A DNA stretch of 64,000 nt from Polaromonas vacuolata (lineage in GTDB: Bacteria; Pseudomonadota; Gammaproteobacteria; Burkholderiales; Burkholderiaceae_C), in contig NZ_CP051461.1 of assembly GCF_012584515.1 (NCBI RefSeq), positions 3,591,501 to 3,655,500 of the forward strand. Direction: 5' to 3'. The notes below the pieces were generated by a model. It made no database searches and was not told where the DNA came from. It worked only from the letters and a program-made list of their open reading frames with translations. This document shows positions 51,630 to 60,630 of this stretch, piece by piece. Both the position numbers and the translations under genes were made by a program. How positions within the stretch are numbered: position 1 is the first letter of the stretch; the number at the start of each line of letters is the position of its first letter.

Positions 51630-51905
51630 ATGATTCAAGAAAACGTCATAGACGCAGCAGCAAAACGCAATGGCGAGCTCGCTGAACAAGCCGCTATTGT
51701 TAATGCCAGCAATAGTTTGGAAGGTATTTCTCCTTCCGCACTGACACTCGAACTTCAAGCATTACTTGTAAATCAGAAAATTACGTTTGAGCAAGCTATC
51801 CACAGAGTGCTGTCTTCTCACGCAGAATCTGAATCTGAATCTGAATCTGAATCTGAATCTGAATCATTAGCTACAGCCAAGCACACGCAGTGGATGGCTG
51901 GTTGA
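51630..51905 (+). CDS. Fic-inhibiting antitoxin (VbhA/FicA-like)
   Basis: This 91-residue small protein is encoded 5 bp before a Fic toxin. It carries the class I inhibition motif SxxxEG (Ser27-Glu31-Gly32 in NASNSLEGISPS), whose glutamate enters the Fic ATP site and blocks AMPylation. It is followed by LTLELQALLVNQKITFEQAIHRVL, typical of antitoxin_VbhA-type helices. A seven-unit Glu-Ser repeat encoded by GAATCT hexamers lies near the C-terminus. The ATG at 51630 follows AGGAG. Both genes are AT-richer than their neighbours, suggesting transfer. Confidence 0.8.
   Translation: MIQENVIDAAAKRNGELAEQAAIVNASNSLEGISPSALTLELQALLVNQKITFEQAIHRVLSSHAESESESESESESESLATAKHTQWMAG
51825..51866 (+). repeat. 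Hexanucleotide tandem repeat (GAATCT)6 GAATCA in the antitoxin gene
   Basis: Six perfect copies of GAATCT and one GAATCA encode seven Glu-Ser pairs. Slipped-strand change in copy number would alter the length of the acidic linker by two residues per unit without changing the frame. Confidence 0.95.
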
Positions 51906-51910
51906 AGTAA

Positions 51911-52546
51911 ATGCAAAGCAAGGATTTCGATCCCTACGTCTACCTTGGCACGAACGTATTAAAGAACAAACTCGGTATCAAAAACTCTACTGTTTTAGCT
52001 CTGCGCGAAGAACAACTCACATCAATCCGTATGTTGCAGTTAACTCAAAAAGAGCTGCCCCGATCAATTACCTTTAAACAACTTTGCCTAGTTCATCGGC
52101 ATATATTTTCTGACATCTACGATTGGGCTGGAAAAATTAGGACCGGTAGTATTAGTAAAGGCAGAACTCAGTTTTGTAGGCCAGCCTACATTCAAACTGA
52201 GGGAGTAAAAATCTGTGCTGCCATTAATCAAGCGAAATGCTTTACTGAGCTCGCACCTGAAGAATTTATAAAAAGATTCGCGCATAGTTTTAACGAGATG
52301 AACGTACTGCATCCCTTTCGAGATGGAAACGGCAGAGCAACACGTGCTTTTTTTAACCAGATAGCAGCCAAAGCAAACTACCAAATCAATTACATAAAAA
52401 TTGGCCGCGATGAGTGGATAGATGCTTGTATCCAAGGGTACTGGTTGACGACAAATGCACTCGAAGAGTTATTTGCAAAAGCACTTGTGAGACTTGTTCC
52501 CGCACCGGGTTTAACACTTAATCAAGAATTGAACTTCGGGGACTAA
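51911..52546 (+). CDS. Fic domain toxin (AMPylator)
   Basis: This is a 211-residue Fic enzyme. The catalytic loop is HPFRDGNGR at 134-142 (consensus HPFx[D/E]GN[G/K]R), with the catalytic His134 and the arginine that the antitoxin glutamate would replace. The flap region around residues 82-93 (SKGRTQFCRPAY) precedes it. Such proteins transfer AMP to hydroxyl groups of target proteins, for example gyrase and topoisomerase IV for VbhT/FicT; the target here is unknown. The complete motif suggests activity when the antitoxin is absent. Confidence 0.9.
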   Translation: MQSKDFDPYVYLGTNVLKNKLGIKNSTVLALREEQLTSIRMLQLTQKELPRSITFKQLCLVHRHIFSDIYDWAGKIRTGSISKGRTQFCRPAYIQTEGVKICAAINQAKCFTELAPEEFIKRFAHSFNEMNVLHPFRDGNGRATRAFFNQIAAKANYQINYIKIGRDEWIDACIQGYWLTTNALEELFAKALVRLVPAPGLTLNQELNFGD

Positions 52547-52590
52547 TGCTGTTAAAAAAAGCGTGACTAAATGATTGCTGTGCAAAGCAG

Positions 52591-53475
52591 CTAAGAGCCA
52601 ACCCAGCCGCCAAATCTAACCCGTTCCACCAAACACATATGCGGCACCGTCAGCGCAGCTAAGGCGACAAACAGCAGTTGCACTACGCGCGCTGAAACGG
52701 ATACTTCTGGCATCCATTGCCAAGCCAGCGCTGCACCAACTGTCAACGCCAACATCGGCGGCGCCGCCACACGCAGCAAGCTAGAAAAACTGGCATCAGC
52801 AGAAAATGCTTTGACCCTGAGCACATGACGCGCGCCATGCATGGCGCAAAAAAACAGTGTAAATGCCGACAGTGGGCTGATTAATGTGGCCAATGCGGCG
52901 ACGCAAAGCAGCTCTAAACTAGCCAGCCAATCCGCACGCACTTGCAGCGCGCCAGCGACTAACGCGGCCAGCAACCAAGGCCAAGCAAGCAGATGCAGAC
53001 CATCTGCTAACGTATTCGCAGCGCTGGGATTAATCAAAAAAGAAAACAACTCGGCTACTTGCGCGGCATGCAAAAGCGCTGGCAAGACAAGTACTGCACC
53101 GCCATATAAAAAACGAAACCACCACGGTTTTTTGCCCACCGGATCGCCCGAAAAATGCGCTGCTGAAACCACTAAAAAAGCGACTAAAAAAAATACGGGC
53201 GCTAGCCACCATAGCAGCACAACAGCGGCCGCCAGCAGTAGATAAACCAACACAAATGAAACCCAAGCAAGCGGAGATTTAAGCGGATAAAGCCTAGCCG
53301 CCAACATCGGATCCAGCGCACCGTGGGGCACACCAAAAATCACTATAGCCAGCGCTAAGAGCAGCAGTTGCACGGTCGCAGGTAACGGCGCAAGCGATAC
53401 GCCCGCCAGCACCAGCGCGGCGGTGAGACTGCAAAAAATCAATCCCTGCAAACGAATCACAGCGACTTTTTTCAT
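52591..53475 (-). CDS. blh: Brp/Blh family beta-carotene 15,15'-dioxygenase
   Basis: This 294-residue integral membrane enzyme cleaves beta-carotene into two retinal molecules. Iron-binding histidines are in FGVPHGALDP, SAAHFSGDP and CAMHGARHVLR, the Blh pattern. It has eight or so membrane segments. It is the last gene of the rhodopsin/carotenoid operon and overlaps crtY by four bases. Retinal is the chromophore of the rhodopsin encoded at 58067. Confidence 0.92.
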   Translation of the reverse strand: MKKVAVIRLQGLIFCSLTAALVLAGVSLAPLPATVQLLLLALAIVIFGVPHGALDPMLAARLYPLKSPLAWVSFVLVYLLLAAAVVLLWWLAPVFFLVAFLVVSAAHFSGDPVGKKPWWFRFLYGGAVLVLPALLHAAQVAELFSFLINPSAANTLADGLHLLAWPWLLAALVAGALQVRADWLASLELLCVAALATLISPLSAFTLFFCAMHGARHVLRVKAFSADASFSSLLRVAAPPMLALTVGAALAWQWMPEVSVSARVVQLLFVALAALTVPHMCLVERVRFGGWVGS

Positions 53476-54629
53476 GGCTTAGGCCGAGCAATAACTAGCC
53501 GACTCAGCGCGCGCAGAAAAGGCAAATAAGGACAGGCTGCGATCACTGCCAAGCAATCAGTAAACCTAGCTTCACCGCTGAGAAAACGTATCAAACGCTC
53601 AGGCTTGGCTTTGCCAAACATCGACATGAAAAGCGCAGCGCCGCACTGCGGCTCGGCTTTAAGCACTTGTAAAAAAAGCTTGTCCATGAGTCTGATTATC
53701 AAGGGGTCTGGCGTGTGGCCCACCAGCTTAGGGCCAGAGACATCGAGCAGTGCGCGCGCGCATTCAGCAGCCCAGCGCTCTATGCGCCTAAATGCATAAC
53801 CAGTACTAGGCCTAGCCGCACCAGCCATCACACCGACTTGCACTCGACTGGCGTCAAGGCCCTGCGCAGTTGGCTTCAGTCCCATTGGCAAAATACCGTG
53901 CTCGCGGCGAATTACCTGAAATTTTGCAGCGCCGCAGCGCGCAAGAAGGGCGGCATCGAGTTGCTGCGTTAATGCTATGGGTAATAACGGTTCTTGACCA
54001 AAAACAGTAAGCTCAATCAGCGCGCGTGTGGCAGACAAAGGCAGCACATAAACAAATTCCACTTGCGTTGAATCAGCTGGCAAAAAATTCATTAAATCGA
54101 CGCAGCTGGTATCAAACACAGACTGCTCGCATTCGATTTCCAAACCGTAAAACGATTGCCATAAAACCGCACCGCCCAGCGTTGGTTTTAGCATGCTGCG
54201 GGTGTCGACCAAGAGCGGCGCACTCACTTGACCAGCCGCAGTTTGCACCTGCCAGTGGCGATTATTTTTTTGTGGCTCAGATGTAATAGCTTCGCCCAAT
54301 CTGAGCGTGATGTTTTCACTGGCTTTTATTAAAGCCTGCGCTCGGGCATAAAAATTTTCCGCCTTTAACATTTGGTAAGGCCGCTTGCTGCTGTCAATAC
54401 GCACACTTTTATCGCCCGCCATGAGTCGCAGTTGTGGCCACTGATGCTGCGGCAAAACCGCTGAATCGGCATTGGCCCAAAAACACCAACTGCGGTCATT
54501 TTGATAACTGCTACGGGCTTCTAAAATTAAAGTGCGCGGACAGGCTTTTCCAGCTTTTGCAAGCGCCATTGCAAGGCTAAGCCCAGCACAACCAGCGCCT
54601 AAAATAATCAGGTCAAACTCATCTTGCAT
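53472..54629 (-). CDS. crtY: Lycopene beta-cyclase
   Basis: This 385-residue FAD/NAD-dependent cyclase makes beta-carotene from lycopene. The dinucleotide motif LIILGAGCAGLSLAMALAK is at the N-terminus. SWCFWANADS corresponds to the cyclase signature FWxxxD, and GVMAGAARPSTGYAFRRIERW is another family landmark. Its start overlaps the crtB end by 11 bp and its stop overlaps the blh start by 4. Confidence 0.93.
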   Translation of the reverse strand: MQDEFDLIILGAGCAGLSLAMALAKAGKACPRTLILEARSSYQNDRSWCFWANADSAVLPQHQWPQLRLMAGDKSVRIDSSKRPYQMLKAENFYARAQALIKASENITLRLGEAITSEPQKNNRHWQVQTAAGQVSAPLLVDTRSMLKPTLGGAVLWQSFYGLEIECEQSVFDTSCVDLMNFLPADSTQVEFVYVLPLSATRALIELTVFGQEPLLPIALTQQLDAALLARCGAAKFQVIRREHGILPMGLKPTAQGLDASRVQVGVMAGAARPSTGYAFRRIERWAAECARALLDVSGPKLVGHTPDPLIIRLMDKLFLQVLKAEPQCGAALFMSMFGKAKPERLIRFLSGEARFTDCLAVIAACPYLPFLRALSRLVIARPKP

Positions 54630-55569
54630 GTACCGCAGACAACGACGAGAGCCCGAGCAAACCAGTCAACGCATGATGCAAGCTGTCATCATGCGGGCTA
54701 AATGGTATCCAAAAAGAAGGGCGCAAAGGCACACTTAAAAGTGCGCCGGCAGTGACCATTAATTTAACCCGAGTTGGCACGATCACGCGGCCACGCCAAT
54801 AGGCGTTATCACGCGCACGCAAGCCACTGCCGATAGCGCGGTAGACCCTGGCTGCCGCCAATATGGAGCTGCGCGCACCGGCGGGCAGATACGCCAAACC
54901 TTGCTCACCACTGCGGTAATAACGGTCAGCGATAGTCAGTAGATGGGCGACGCAATTTTGCAGCTTTGGATGTAGATCGGGCGCCGGCATGACCAGTGCA
55001 TCAGGCTGAATTTCTCCGATTAAGCAAGCTGGAATATAGCGCCGTCCCACCATTGCATCGGCACTGATGTCGCGGCAAATATTCGTCAGCTGCATGGCAA
55101 TACCCAAGTCAACCGCATGCGCCAGAGCGCGGGGGTTTTGCGTATCTAAAACTTTGCACATCATCAAACCTACCGTGCCAGCGACGCGGTAGCAGTAGCG
55201 CAGCAACTCATCCTCGTCCTTGATGCGCACCAGCCCAAGGTCAGAGACCATGCCCGCAATTAATTCATGAAAGACAGCCGGCTCTATGCAGCATTCCTGC
55301 ATTAATGCAATACCGTCAGCTACCACCAGGTCAGTTGAATAACCGTTGACTATTGCCTGTGAAACTAAGGTGAGATTGGCCTGCGCCGATTCCACCGAAC
55401 TGGCCTCATCCGCCAGATCGTCGATATAGCGGCAAAAGCTGTACAGCCGCGTCGCACGCCCAGCATGCAGCGGCGAGAGCAGTCGTCGAGCCCAGTGAAA
55501 GCTGCGGCCCTTGCTAGCCAACACTTTGTCGGCAGCCGCCAGCGCTGTGACTTGCGGGCCAGACGTCAT
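54619..55569 (-). CDS. crtB: Phytoene synthase
   Basis: This 316-residue enzyme joins two geranylgeranyl diphosphates to phytoene. The first Asp-rich motif is YRYIDDLADEA-like (SFCRYIDDLADE, about 45-56); the second is LTNICRDISADAMVGRRYIP. It is soluble or membrane-associated. It overlaps crtI by four bases at its start. Confidence 0.94.
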   Translation of the reverse strand: MTSGPQVTALAAADKVLASKGRSFHWARRLLSPLHAGRATRLYSFCRYIDDLADEASSVESAQANLTLVSQAIVNGYSTDLVVADGIALMQECCIEPAVFHELIAGMVSDLGLVRIKDEDELLRYCYRVAGTVGLMMCKVLDTQNPRALAHAVDLGIAMQLTNICRDISADAMVGRRYIPACLIGEIQPDALVMPAPDLHPKLQNCVAHLLTIADRYYRSGEQGLAYLPAGARSSILAAARVYRAIGSGLRARDNAYWRGRVIVPTRVKLMVTAGALLSVPLRPSFWIPFSPHDDSLHHALTGLLGLSSLSAVHAR

Positions 55570-57056
55570 GCACTGACTCCAGATTTATTCATCACCTCAG
55601 GCAGCAACGCATCTAACACTTTGGCCGAACACAAAACACCGGGAAGGCCGGCGCCAGGATGGGTTCCAGCGCCGACTAAAAACAGATTTTTAATTCCCTC
55701 GGCGCGGTTGTGAAAGCGAAACCAAGCTGACTGCCGAAATAAGGGCGAGACTGAAAAACCCGCACCATGCGCGCTTAAGTAATCAGTTTTGAAATTTTCC
55801 GGCGTCATATAAAAGTCGGCGGTGATGCAGTGCGTTAAGCCGGGCAAAATAGTTTTGTCTAAGGCCGCTACTATGCGTTTTTGTAGCCTTGGCCCTTCCA
55901 CATCCCAATCGACTTTTCCCAATAAATTCGGCACTGGACAGAGCACATAAAAACTGTCGCAACCACTGGGCGCGAAAGAGGCATCGGTTGCGGTGGGACG
56001 GTGCAGGTAAAGTGAGAAATCTTCAGACAAAATTTTGTCGTGAAAAATATCGCTGAGTAACTCACGATAGCGCTCACCCATCCAAATAGTGTGGTGCGCA
56101 ACCTCTGGGTATTGGCGTGTGGTGCCGAAATAAAGCACGAATAAACCCATTGAAAACTCTGCAACAGCTAATTTTGCGCGACTCGCTAAAGCCTGCTCAC
56201 TGGGCTTAATCATTGCGCCATAAAGATGTGCTGGGTCGGCATTAGAGACCACGACATCGGCCGCCATCACACTACCATCTTCAAACCGTACACCGTTAGC
56301 AACGCCGTTAGTAATATTGATTTTAGCGACTGTGGTGGAGAGTTTTACCTCAATGCCTTGGCGTACCATCAACTCACCCAAAGCGCGCGTGATTGCACCT
56401 GTGCCGCCCATGGCGAAATGCACGCCCCACGCGCGCTCAAGGTAGTGAATCAGGCCGTAAATACTAGTCGTGTCAAATGGATTACCGCCGACTAACAAAG
56501 GCTGTATTGAAAAAGCCTGACGGAGTTTTGGATTTTTCAAATAGCGTGAGACTAACTGCCAAACCGTTGTGTGGCTGCGCAGTCCGATCAAACGCGGAAT
56601 CTGCTTGACCATAGTCATAAAACGATGAAATGGGGTGGCCGACAACTCGGTAAAGCCAACGTCAAAAATGCGTTTGGACTGCGCCAATAAAGCTTTATAA
56701 CCTTGGCAGTCATCAGGCTCAATACGCGCAATTTCGGCCAAGGTTTCTTCTAAGGTACCACCGTAGTTAAAAGTGGTTTTATCCGCAAAATAAAAACGAT
56801 ACCAAGGCTTTAGTGGAACCAGTTTGATGTGCTCTGACATTTTCTCGCCGAACAATGCAAACAGCTCCTCGAAAAGAAATGGTGCGGTGATAACGGTTGG
56901 GCCAGCATCATGGCGAAAGCCGTTTTTCTCAAACACTTGCGCGCGGCCGCCTAGCGCTGCGCAGCGGTCTAGCAAGCAGACTTCATAACCTTTTGCACGC
57001 AACCTCAGAGCTGCGGCAATACCGCCAAAACCTGCACCGATAACGATAGCTTTCAT
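55566..57056 (-). CDS. crtI: Phytoene desaturase
   Basis: This 496-residue FAD enzyme introduces the double bonds of lycopene. It has AIVIGAGFGGIAAALRLRAKGYEV (FAD), DAGPTVITAPFLFEELF, and the C-terminal LFLVGAGTHPGAGLPGVLCSAKVL. It overlaps crtE and crtB by four bases each (ATGA junctions), implying coupled translation. Confidence 0.95.
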   Translation of the reverse strand: MKAIVIGAGFGGIAAALRLRAKGYEVCLLDRCAALGGRAQVFEKNGFRHDAGPTVITAPFLFEELFALFGEKMSEHIKLVPLKPWYRFYFADKTTFNYGGTLEETLAEIARIEPDDCQGYKALLAQSKRIFDVGFTELSATPFHRFMTMVKQIPRLIGLRSHTTVWQLVSRYLKNPKLRQAFSIQPLLVGGNPFDTTSIYGLIHYLERAWGVHFAMGGTGAITRALGELMVRQGIEVKLSTTVAKINITNGVANGVRFEDGSVMAADVVVSNADPAHLYGAMIKPSEQALASRAKLAVAEFSMGLFVLYFGTTRQYPEVAHHTIWMGERYRELLSDIFHDKILSEDFSLYLHRPTATDASFAPSGCDSFYVLCPVPNLLGKVDWDVEGPRLQKRIVAALDKTILPGLTHCITADFYMTPENFKTDYLSAHGAGFSVSPLFRQSAWFRFHNRAEGIKNLFLVGAGTHPGAGLPGVLCSAKVLDALLPEVMNKSGVSA

Positions 57057-57994
57057 TCCTGAATTCTCAATTTTTCGTGCAGCGCCATGGCCATGGTGTG
57101 AATCGCTTCGCCAACTCGCGCCGGAAGCTTGGTACTGCTGGATGCGGCCTGCAAAAGATGTTGCAAACCGATTTTTTTGGCCTCATCTCTAGGCCGAGAG
57201 TAGGCCGAGTCAGCTTGCAAAATCAAAACGATATTGCAAGCACTGGTGTTGCTGTTGGATTTCTCGTTCTTTTGCAAATTGCGTGCAGCGTCTTTTTCAA
57301 CGTCCTGCAAATCATCATAAATTTGGTAGCCAATCGCAAACGATTCAGCCGCTTGCCTGGCCAAGCCCAACGCATGACTGTGGCCAGCAGCGAGCAAGGC
57401 CAACTCGGTAGGAAGACTCAGCAGTGCGCCCGATTTAGCCACGGCTATTTTTTTATATTCATCAATACTCAAGACGCTGCGCCTAGGACGTTTAAGGTCT
57501 ACGCACTGACCACGAACCGCGCTAGCGACACGGGCATGCATGAGCGCAAAAAGTTCTGGCAGCTTAGCCACACGGCCAAACTGTGAAAGACACAGGTAGG
57601 AAGCAGAGAGCATTAAGTCGCCTGCACAGATGGCAATTTCATCACCAAACTTATACCAAACACTGGGTTGACCGCGCCTATGCGTGTCGCGGTCATGGAT
57701 ATCGTCATGAACTAATGAAGCGTTGTGCAGCAGCTCACAAGCTGCCGCCAAAGTCATTGCGTCTTTAGCCGTTAGGCTCAAACAACTGCCAGCGTGCAAG
57801 GCCAATCTAGCCCTGACACGCTGGCCGCCAGAACCAAGGTGGTAACTGGCAGCCGCGACAGCTTGGCAGGGAGCAAGAGAGTCAAACGCATCGCCAGTAG
57901 AAACAATGGCTAACATTTCACGCTCTAACTCAGCCAATGATTGACTGGTGACCCGACTCGCTAAGACCGGTCGTAGATAAGACAGTGTTTGCAT
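57053..57994 (-). CDS. crtE: Geranylgeranyl diphosphate synthase
   Basis: This 313-residue trans-prenyltransferase supplies C20 diphosphate. The first Asp-rich motif is LVHDDIHDRDTHRRG and the second YQIYDDLQDVEKD. The start ATG at 57994 follows AGGAG. It lies 72 bp after the rhodopsin stop with no strong terminator between them, so it is probably on the same transcript. Confidence 0.92.
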   Translation of the reverse strand: MQTLSYLRPVLASRVTSQSLAELEREMLAIVSTGDAFDSLAPCQAVAAASYHLGSGGQRVRARLALHAGSCLSLTAKDAMTLAAACELLHNASLVHDDIHDRDTHRRGQPSVWYKFGDEIAICAGDLMLSASYLCLSQFGRVAKLPELFALMHARVASAVRGQCVDLKRPRRSVLSIDEYKKIAVAKSGALLSLPTELALLAAGHSHALGLARQAAESFAIGYQIYDDLQDVEKDAARNLQKNEKSNSNTSACNIVLILQADSAYSRPRDEAKKIGLQHLLQAASSSTKLPARVGEAIHTMAMALHEKLRIQE

Positions 57995-58066
57995 GGAAAT
58001 GCTCCTTAGAAAGCAAATTACTGACTTAAGACATCGGACTAGTTAGTCCAGGTCAAACAAAGCGAT

Positions 58067-58870
58067 TTACTTCTTAGCCGAGCTTTCGGATTCGCTCACT
58101 GCAACTGTCCAGATGATCAAACCAAACGCAATTTTGTTCAGCACATCGGCAAAGTTGTAGATGATGTTGAGTGCATTTGCGCTGTTAGCTGGGCTGCTGC
58201 CGGTGAGGTAGCCGAAGAAATAACCGAGTGGATAAATTGCCCAGCCAATCGTGACGATCAAACGCATGGTTTTGAAAGCCGATTGAACAGACGGTGGTGC
58301 AGACTTTGCATTGATCTGGCTGGCTTGACCCATGAAGATCTCATACAGAATGTAAGCCCAACCGAGCATACCAATGATGAATGCAGGCCACACGGACATA
58401 TAACCGGCTTCGCCTAAATAGCCACCAATCAGCATAACCAAAGTACCAATCATGAGACGCCAGAAGACGCCTACAGGTACTTTGGTGATGGCCGACAAGA
58501 TGAGGTAAAACTCAATCATGAGCAGCGGCACTGTGATGAGCCAGTCAATGTAGCGAAACACGGTAGGTGTCGCGCCGGTAGAAACCCAGACGTCGCGCAT
58601 ATAAAAATAATGCACTGCAGCGACTAGGGTCACCAGACCAGAAACGGTCAAAGAAGTTTTCCACTTCGGCGAAACGCGGTCGCGCTCTAGAAAGAAAAAT
58701 ACTGTTGCGGCGACTAGCGCCATTGAGATGATCCAGAAAGAAATTCCGACGAAGTCGTCTTGCTTGAGTGGCGTACTGGTAGCTGCAAAAGCGTGGTTAG
58801 AAGCGAGTGCCAGAACAGCGCCAGAGGCACTGATTTTACTGACTGCGGATTTAAATATTGACGTGATCAT
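58067..58870 (-). CDS. Proteorhodopsin (green-absorbing proton pump)
   Basis: This is a 267-residue seven-helix rhodopsin with a signal peptide (cleavage after about NHAFA). Helix C reads RYIDWLITVPLLMIEFYLIL: Asp109 (proton acceptor), Thr113 and Glu120 (proton donor) form the DTE motif of outward proton pumps. Leu117 at the spectral-tuning place predicts green absorption (Gln gives blue). His87 in AAVHYFYMR, Arg106 and the retinal Lys246 (DVLNKIAFG) are present. GGGAG-type site (GGGAGA) lies just before the ATG at 58870. The next five genes make retinal. The pump should add proton-motive force in light. Confidence 0.95.
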   Translation of the reverse strand: MITSIFKSAVSKISASGAVLALASNHAFAATSTPLKQDDFVGISFWIISMALVAATVFFFLERDRVSPKWKTSLTVSGLVTLVAAVHYFYMRDVWVSTGATPTVFRYIDWLITVPLLMIEFYLILSAITKVPVGVFWRLMIGTLVMLIGGYLGEAGYMSVWPAFIIGMLGWAYILYEIFMGQASQINAKSAPPSVQSAFKTMRLIVTIGWAIYPLGYFFGYLTGSSPANSANALNIIYNFADVLNKIAFGLIIWTVAVSESESSAKK

Positions 58871-59308
58871 GCGGGTCTCCCTGAAGTAGCATGACTGGTT
58901 AAAAAGGAAAAACTTTCGAAATTTCCACCTGCCATGGTTTCAGTGATCAATGTCCAGACTAACCATGTGACGCAAGTGTAAACCTAGCGATTTAAATCTT
59001 CACATTTCTTGCTTGACAATCACGACCGGATATGAAGGTTATGTAAAGCATCAACACTTTGCTGCGCTGCAATACAGTCAAAATAGTTTTTTTAATTATT
59101 TGTTATTAAAAATTTAATTAATATGTTTACTTATTAAGTGCTTTTATTTGCCTATTAGTAAGCAAGATTTATCGACCCATTGCTAGGGTAATGCCATTGT
59201 TGGCACAAGAAAATTAGCAACTGGTCAAAATAAGTAAACCAGTATTTTCTGGCTAAAAATAAATTTCACATCACAGCCGATTGAAATTAATTGTCACATT
59301 GGCAAGTT
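58871..59308. other. Divergent intergenic region upstream of rhodopsin
   Basis: About 440 bp between the rhodopsin operon (minus) and the DUF4149 gene (plus), strongly AT-rich from 59090 to 59290. It must hold promoters for both directions. A TTGACT on the minus strand near 59090 and TTGACA on the plus strand near 59013 are candidate -35 boxes, but I saw no convincing -10 partner for either. Confidence 0.4.
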
Positions 59309-59701
59309 ATGACTGCGCAAATTTCTAGTTTTCTTGTTGCTGCAAATATCGGCATCATGCTGTTTTTCTCGGTAGCTGTAGCGCCTGGCATCTTCAAGAT
59401 ATTGCCACCCGAATGGGCCGCAAAATATGTCCGGGCTTTTTTCCCTAAGTACTATGCATTTCTTGGTGCGACTACAGTCTTAGCCGCAATACTGGCAAGC
59501 GGCATTGCCGCGCAAGCTAGCTTGGCAGTTTGTGCATTAGTATTTTTCTTTTCTATGGGCTGGATCACACCGCAGGTAAACCGCGCCAGGGATGAAAAAA
59601 GAATGCGCGCTTTTAACTTGTTGCACTGGCTCAGCGTAGCCTTAAATATGTTGCAGCTGATTTTTTTCATCACTATTATTGTCGTGAGCATACGTCAATG
59701 A
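59309..59701 (+). CDS. DUF4149-like small membrane protein
   Basis: This 130-residue protein has about four hydrophobic helices (SFLVAANIGIMLFFSVAVAPGIF, YYAFLGATTVLAAILASGIAA, LAVCALVFFFSMGWI, ALNMLQLIFFITIIVVS). The FFSVAVAPGIFKIL and WITPQVNRARDEKRMRAFNLLH patterns match DUF4149 proteins of proteobacteria. Function unknown. The ATG at 59309 is more likely than the TTG at 59291. Its stop overlaps the next start by four bases. Confidence 0.75.
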   Translation: MTAQISSFLVAANIGIMLFFSVAVAPGIFKILPPEWAAKYVRAFFPKYYAFLGATTVLAAILASGIAAQASLAVCALVFFFSMGWITPQVNRARDEKRMRAFNLLHWLSVALNMLQLIFFITIIVVSIRQ

Positions 59702-60612
59702 AACCAGAAAACACTACTCCCACAGAGCCACAACTGACCGTCATGTTCGATGGGGCCTGTCCACTATGCCGGCGCGAAGTCGGCGTCTACCGCGACCTAA
59801 AGCCTCTAAAACCGATTACTTGGATGGATGTCAGCGACGAGCAAACCGCACTAGACCCGTGCGGCGGTAGAAATCGCTCTGACTATTTAGCGCGTTTTCA
59901 TGTACGCCGCGCTGATGGCAGCATGCTCAGCGGCGCCGCCGCTTTTGTCGCACTATGGCTGACGCTGCCCGGCTGGCGCTGGCTGGGACGCTTCGGATCC
60001 CTGCCCGGCATGACCCCAGTGCTAGAAGTTTTCTACACCGGATTTTTGCGCATAAGGCCGGCTATGCAACGCGGTGTGAGGCTATTTGACACCACCCATC
60101 TGCCCGCTGACATGCTGGCTGATCTGCGCTCTGACCATGCTGGCGAAACCGGTGCGGTTTGGATTTACTACGGTATTCTTTGCACCTCGCCAAATAGAAA
60201 AGTCAGAGCTTTTGCCAAGCGCCACTTAGCGATAGAAAAAACCCATTTGCAAGAAATGCGCTCACTGCTGCCGCCACTCAAGCGCAGCCTTTTGCTACCG
60301 GCATGGCGGCTAGCGGGTTTTTTGACGGGCGCCCTGCCTTCACTATTTGGTGCAACAGCGGTATTTGCAACGATTGAAGCGGTTGAATCTTTCGTCGAAC
60401 AACACTACCAATTGCAAATTAATAAATTAGCCGGACGCGATGAATTCGTCACCTTGCGTATGACGCTGATTGATTTCAAAGCCGATGAGTCCGATCACCG
60501 CCACGAGGCACAAGCAGAACTCGCCAACCCACCGGGGAGATTCACAAAGTACTGGTGCGCCGTGGTGGAAAAAGGCTCACACATCGCAGTCAAACTGGCG
60601 CACAAGCTTTAG
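59698..60612 (+). CDS. DUF393 (DCC) thiol-disulfide domain fused to COQ7 ubiquinone hydroxylase
   Basis: This is a 304-residue two-domain protein. The N-terminal DUF393/DCC domain (about 12-125) has the redox motif FDGACPLCRREV with Cys21 and Cys24. The C-terminal COQ7 domain (about 138-300) is a ferritin-like di-iron monooxygenase. Its ligands are Glu150 in DHAGETGAVWIYYG, Glu180/His183 in IEKTHLQE, Glu230/Glu234 in IEAVESFVEQHY, and the last set in DESDHRHEA. COQ7 hydroxylates demethoxyubiquinone. The fused thiol domain might supply reducing power or be a separate function; this is inference. Its start overlaps the DUF4149 stop. Confidence 0.88.
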   Translation: MKPENTTPTEPQLTVMFDGACPLCRREVGVYRDLKPLKPITWMDVSDEQTALDPCGGRNRSDYLARFHVRRADGSMLSGAAAFVALWLTLPGWRWLGRFGSLPGMTPVLEVFYTGFLRIRPAMQRGVRLFDTTHLPADMLADLRSDHAGETGAVWIYYGILCTSPNRKVRAFAKRHLAIEKTHLQEMRSLLPPLKRSLLLPAWRLAGFLTGALPSLFGATAVFATIEAVESFVEQHYQLQINKLAGRDEFVTLRMTLIDFKADESDHRHEAQAELANPPGRFTKYWCAVVEKGSHIAVKLAHKL

Positions 60613-60630
60613 AGCTTGCAGATTGGCGTT

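Noticed and set aside
57995..58066. Small hairpin GGACT-AGTT-AGTCC between rhodopsin and crtE as a terminator
   Set aside because: The stem is five base pairs and no T-run follows on the minus strand.
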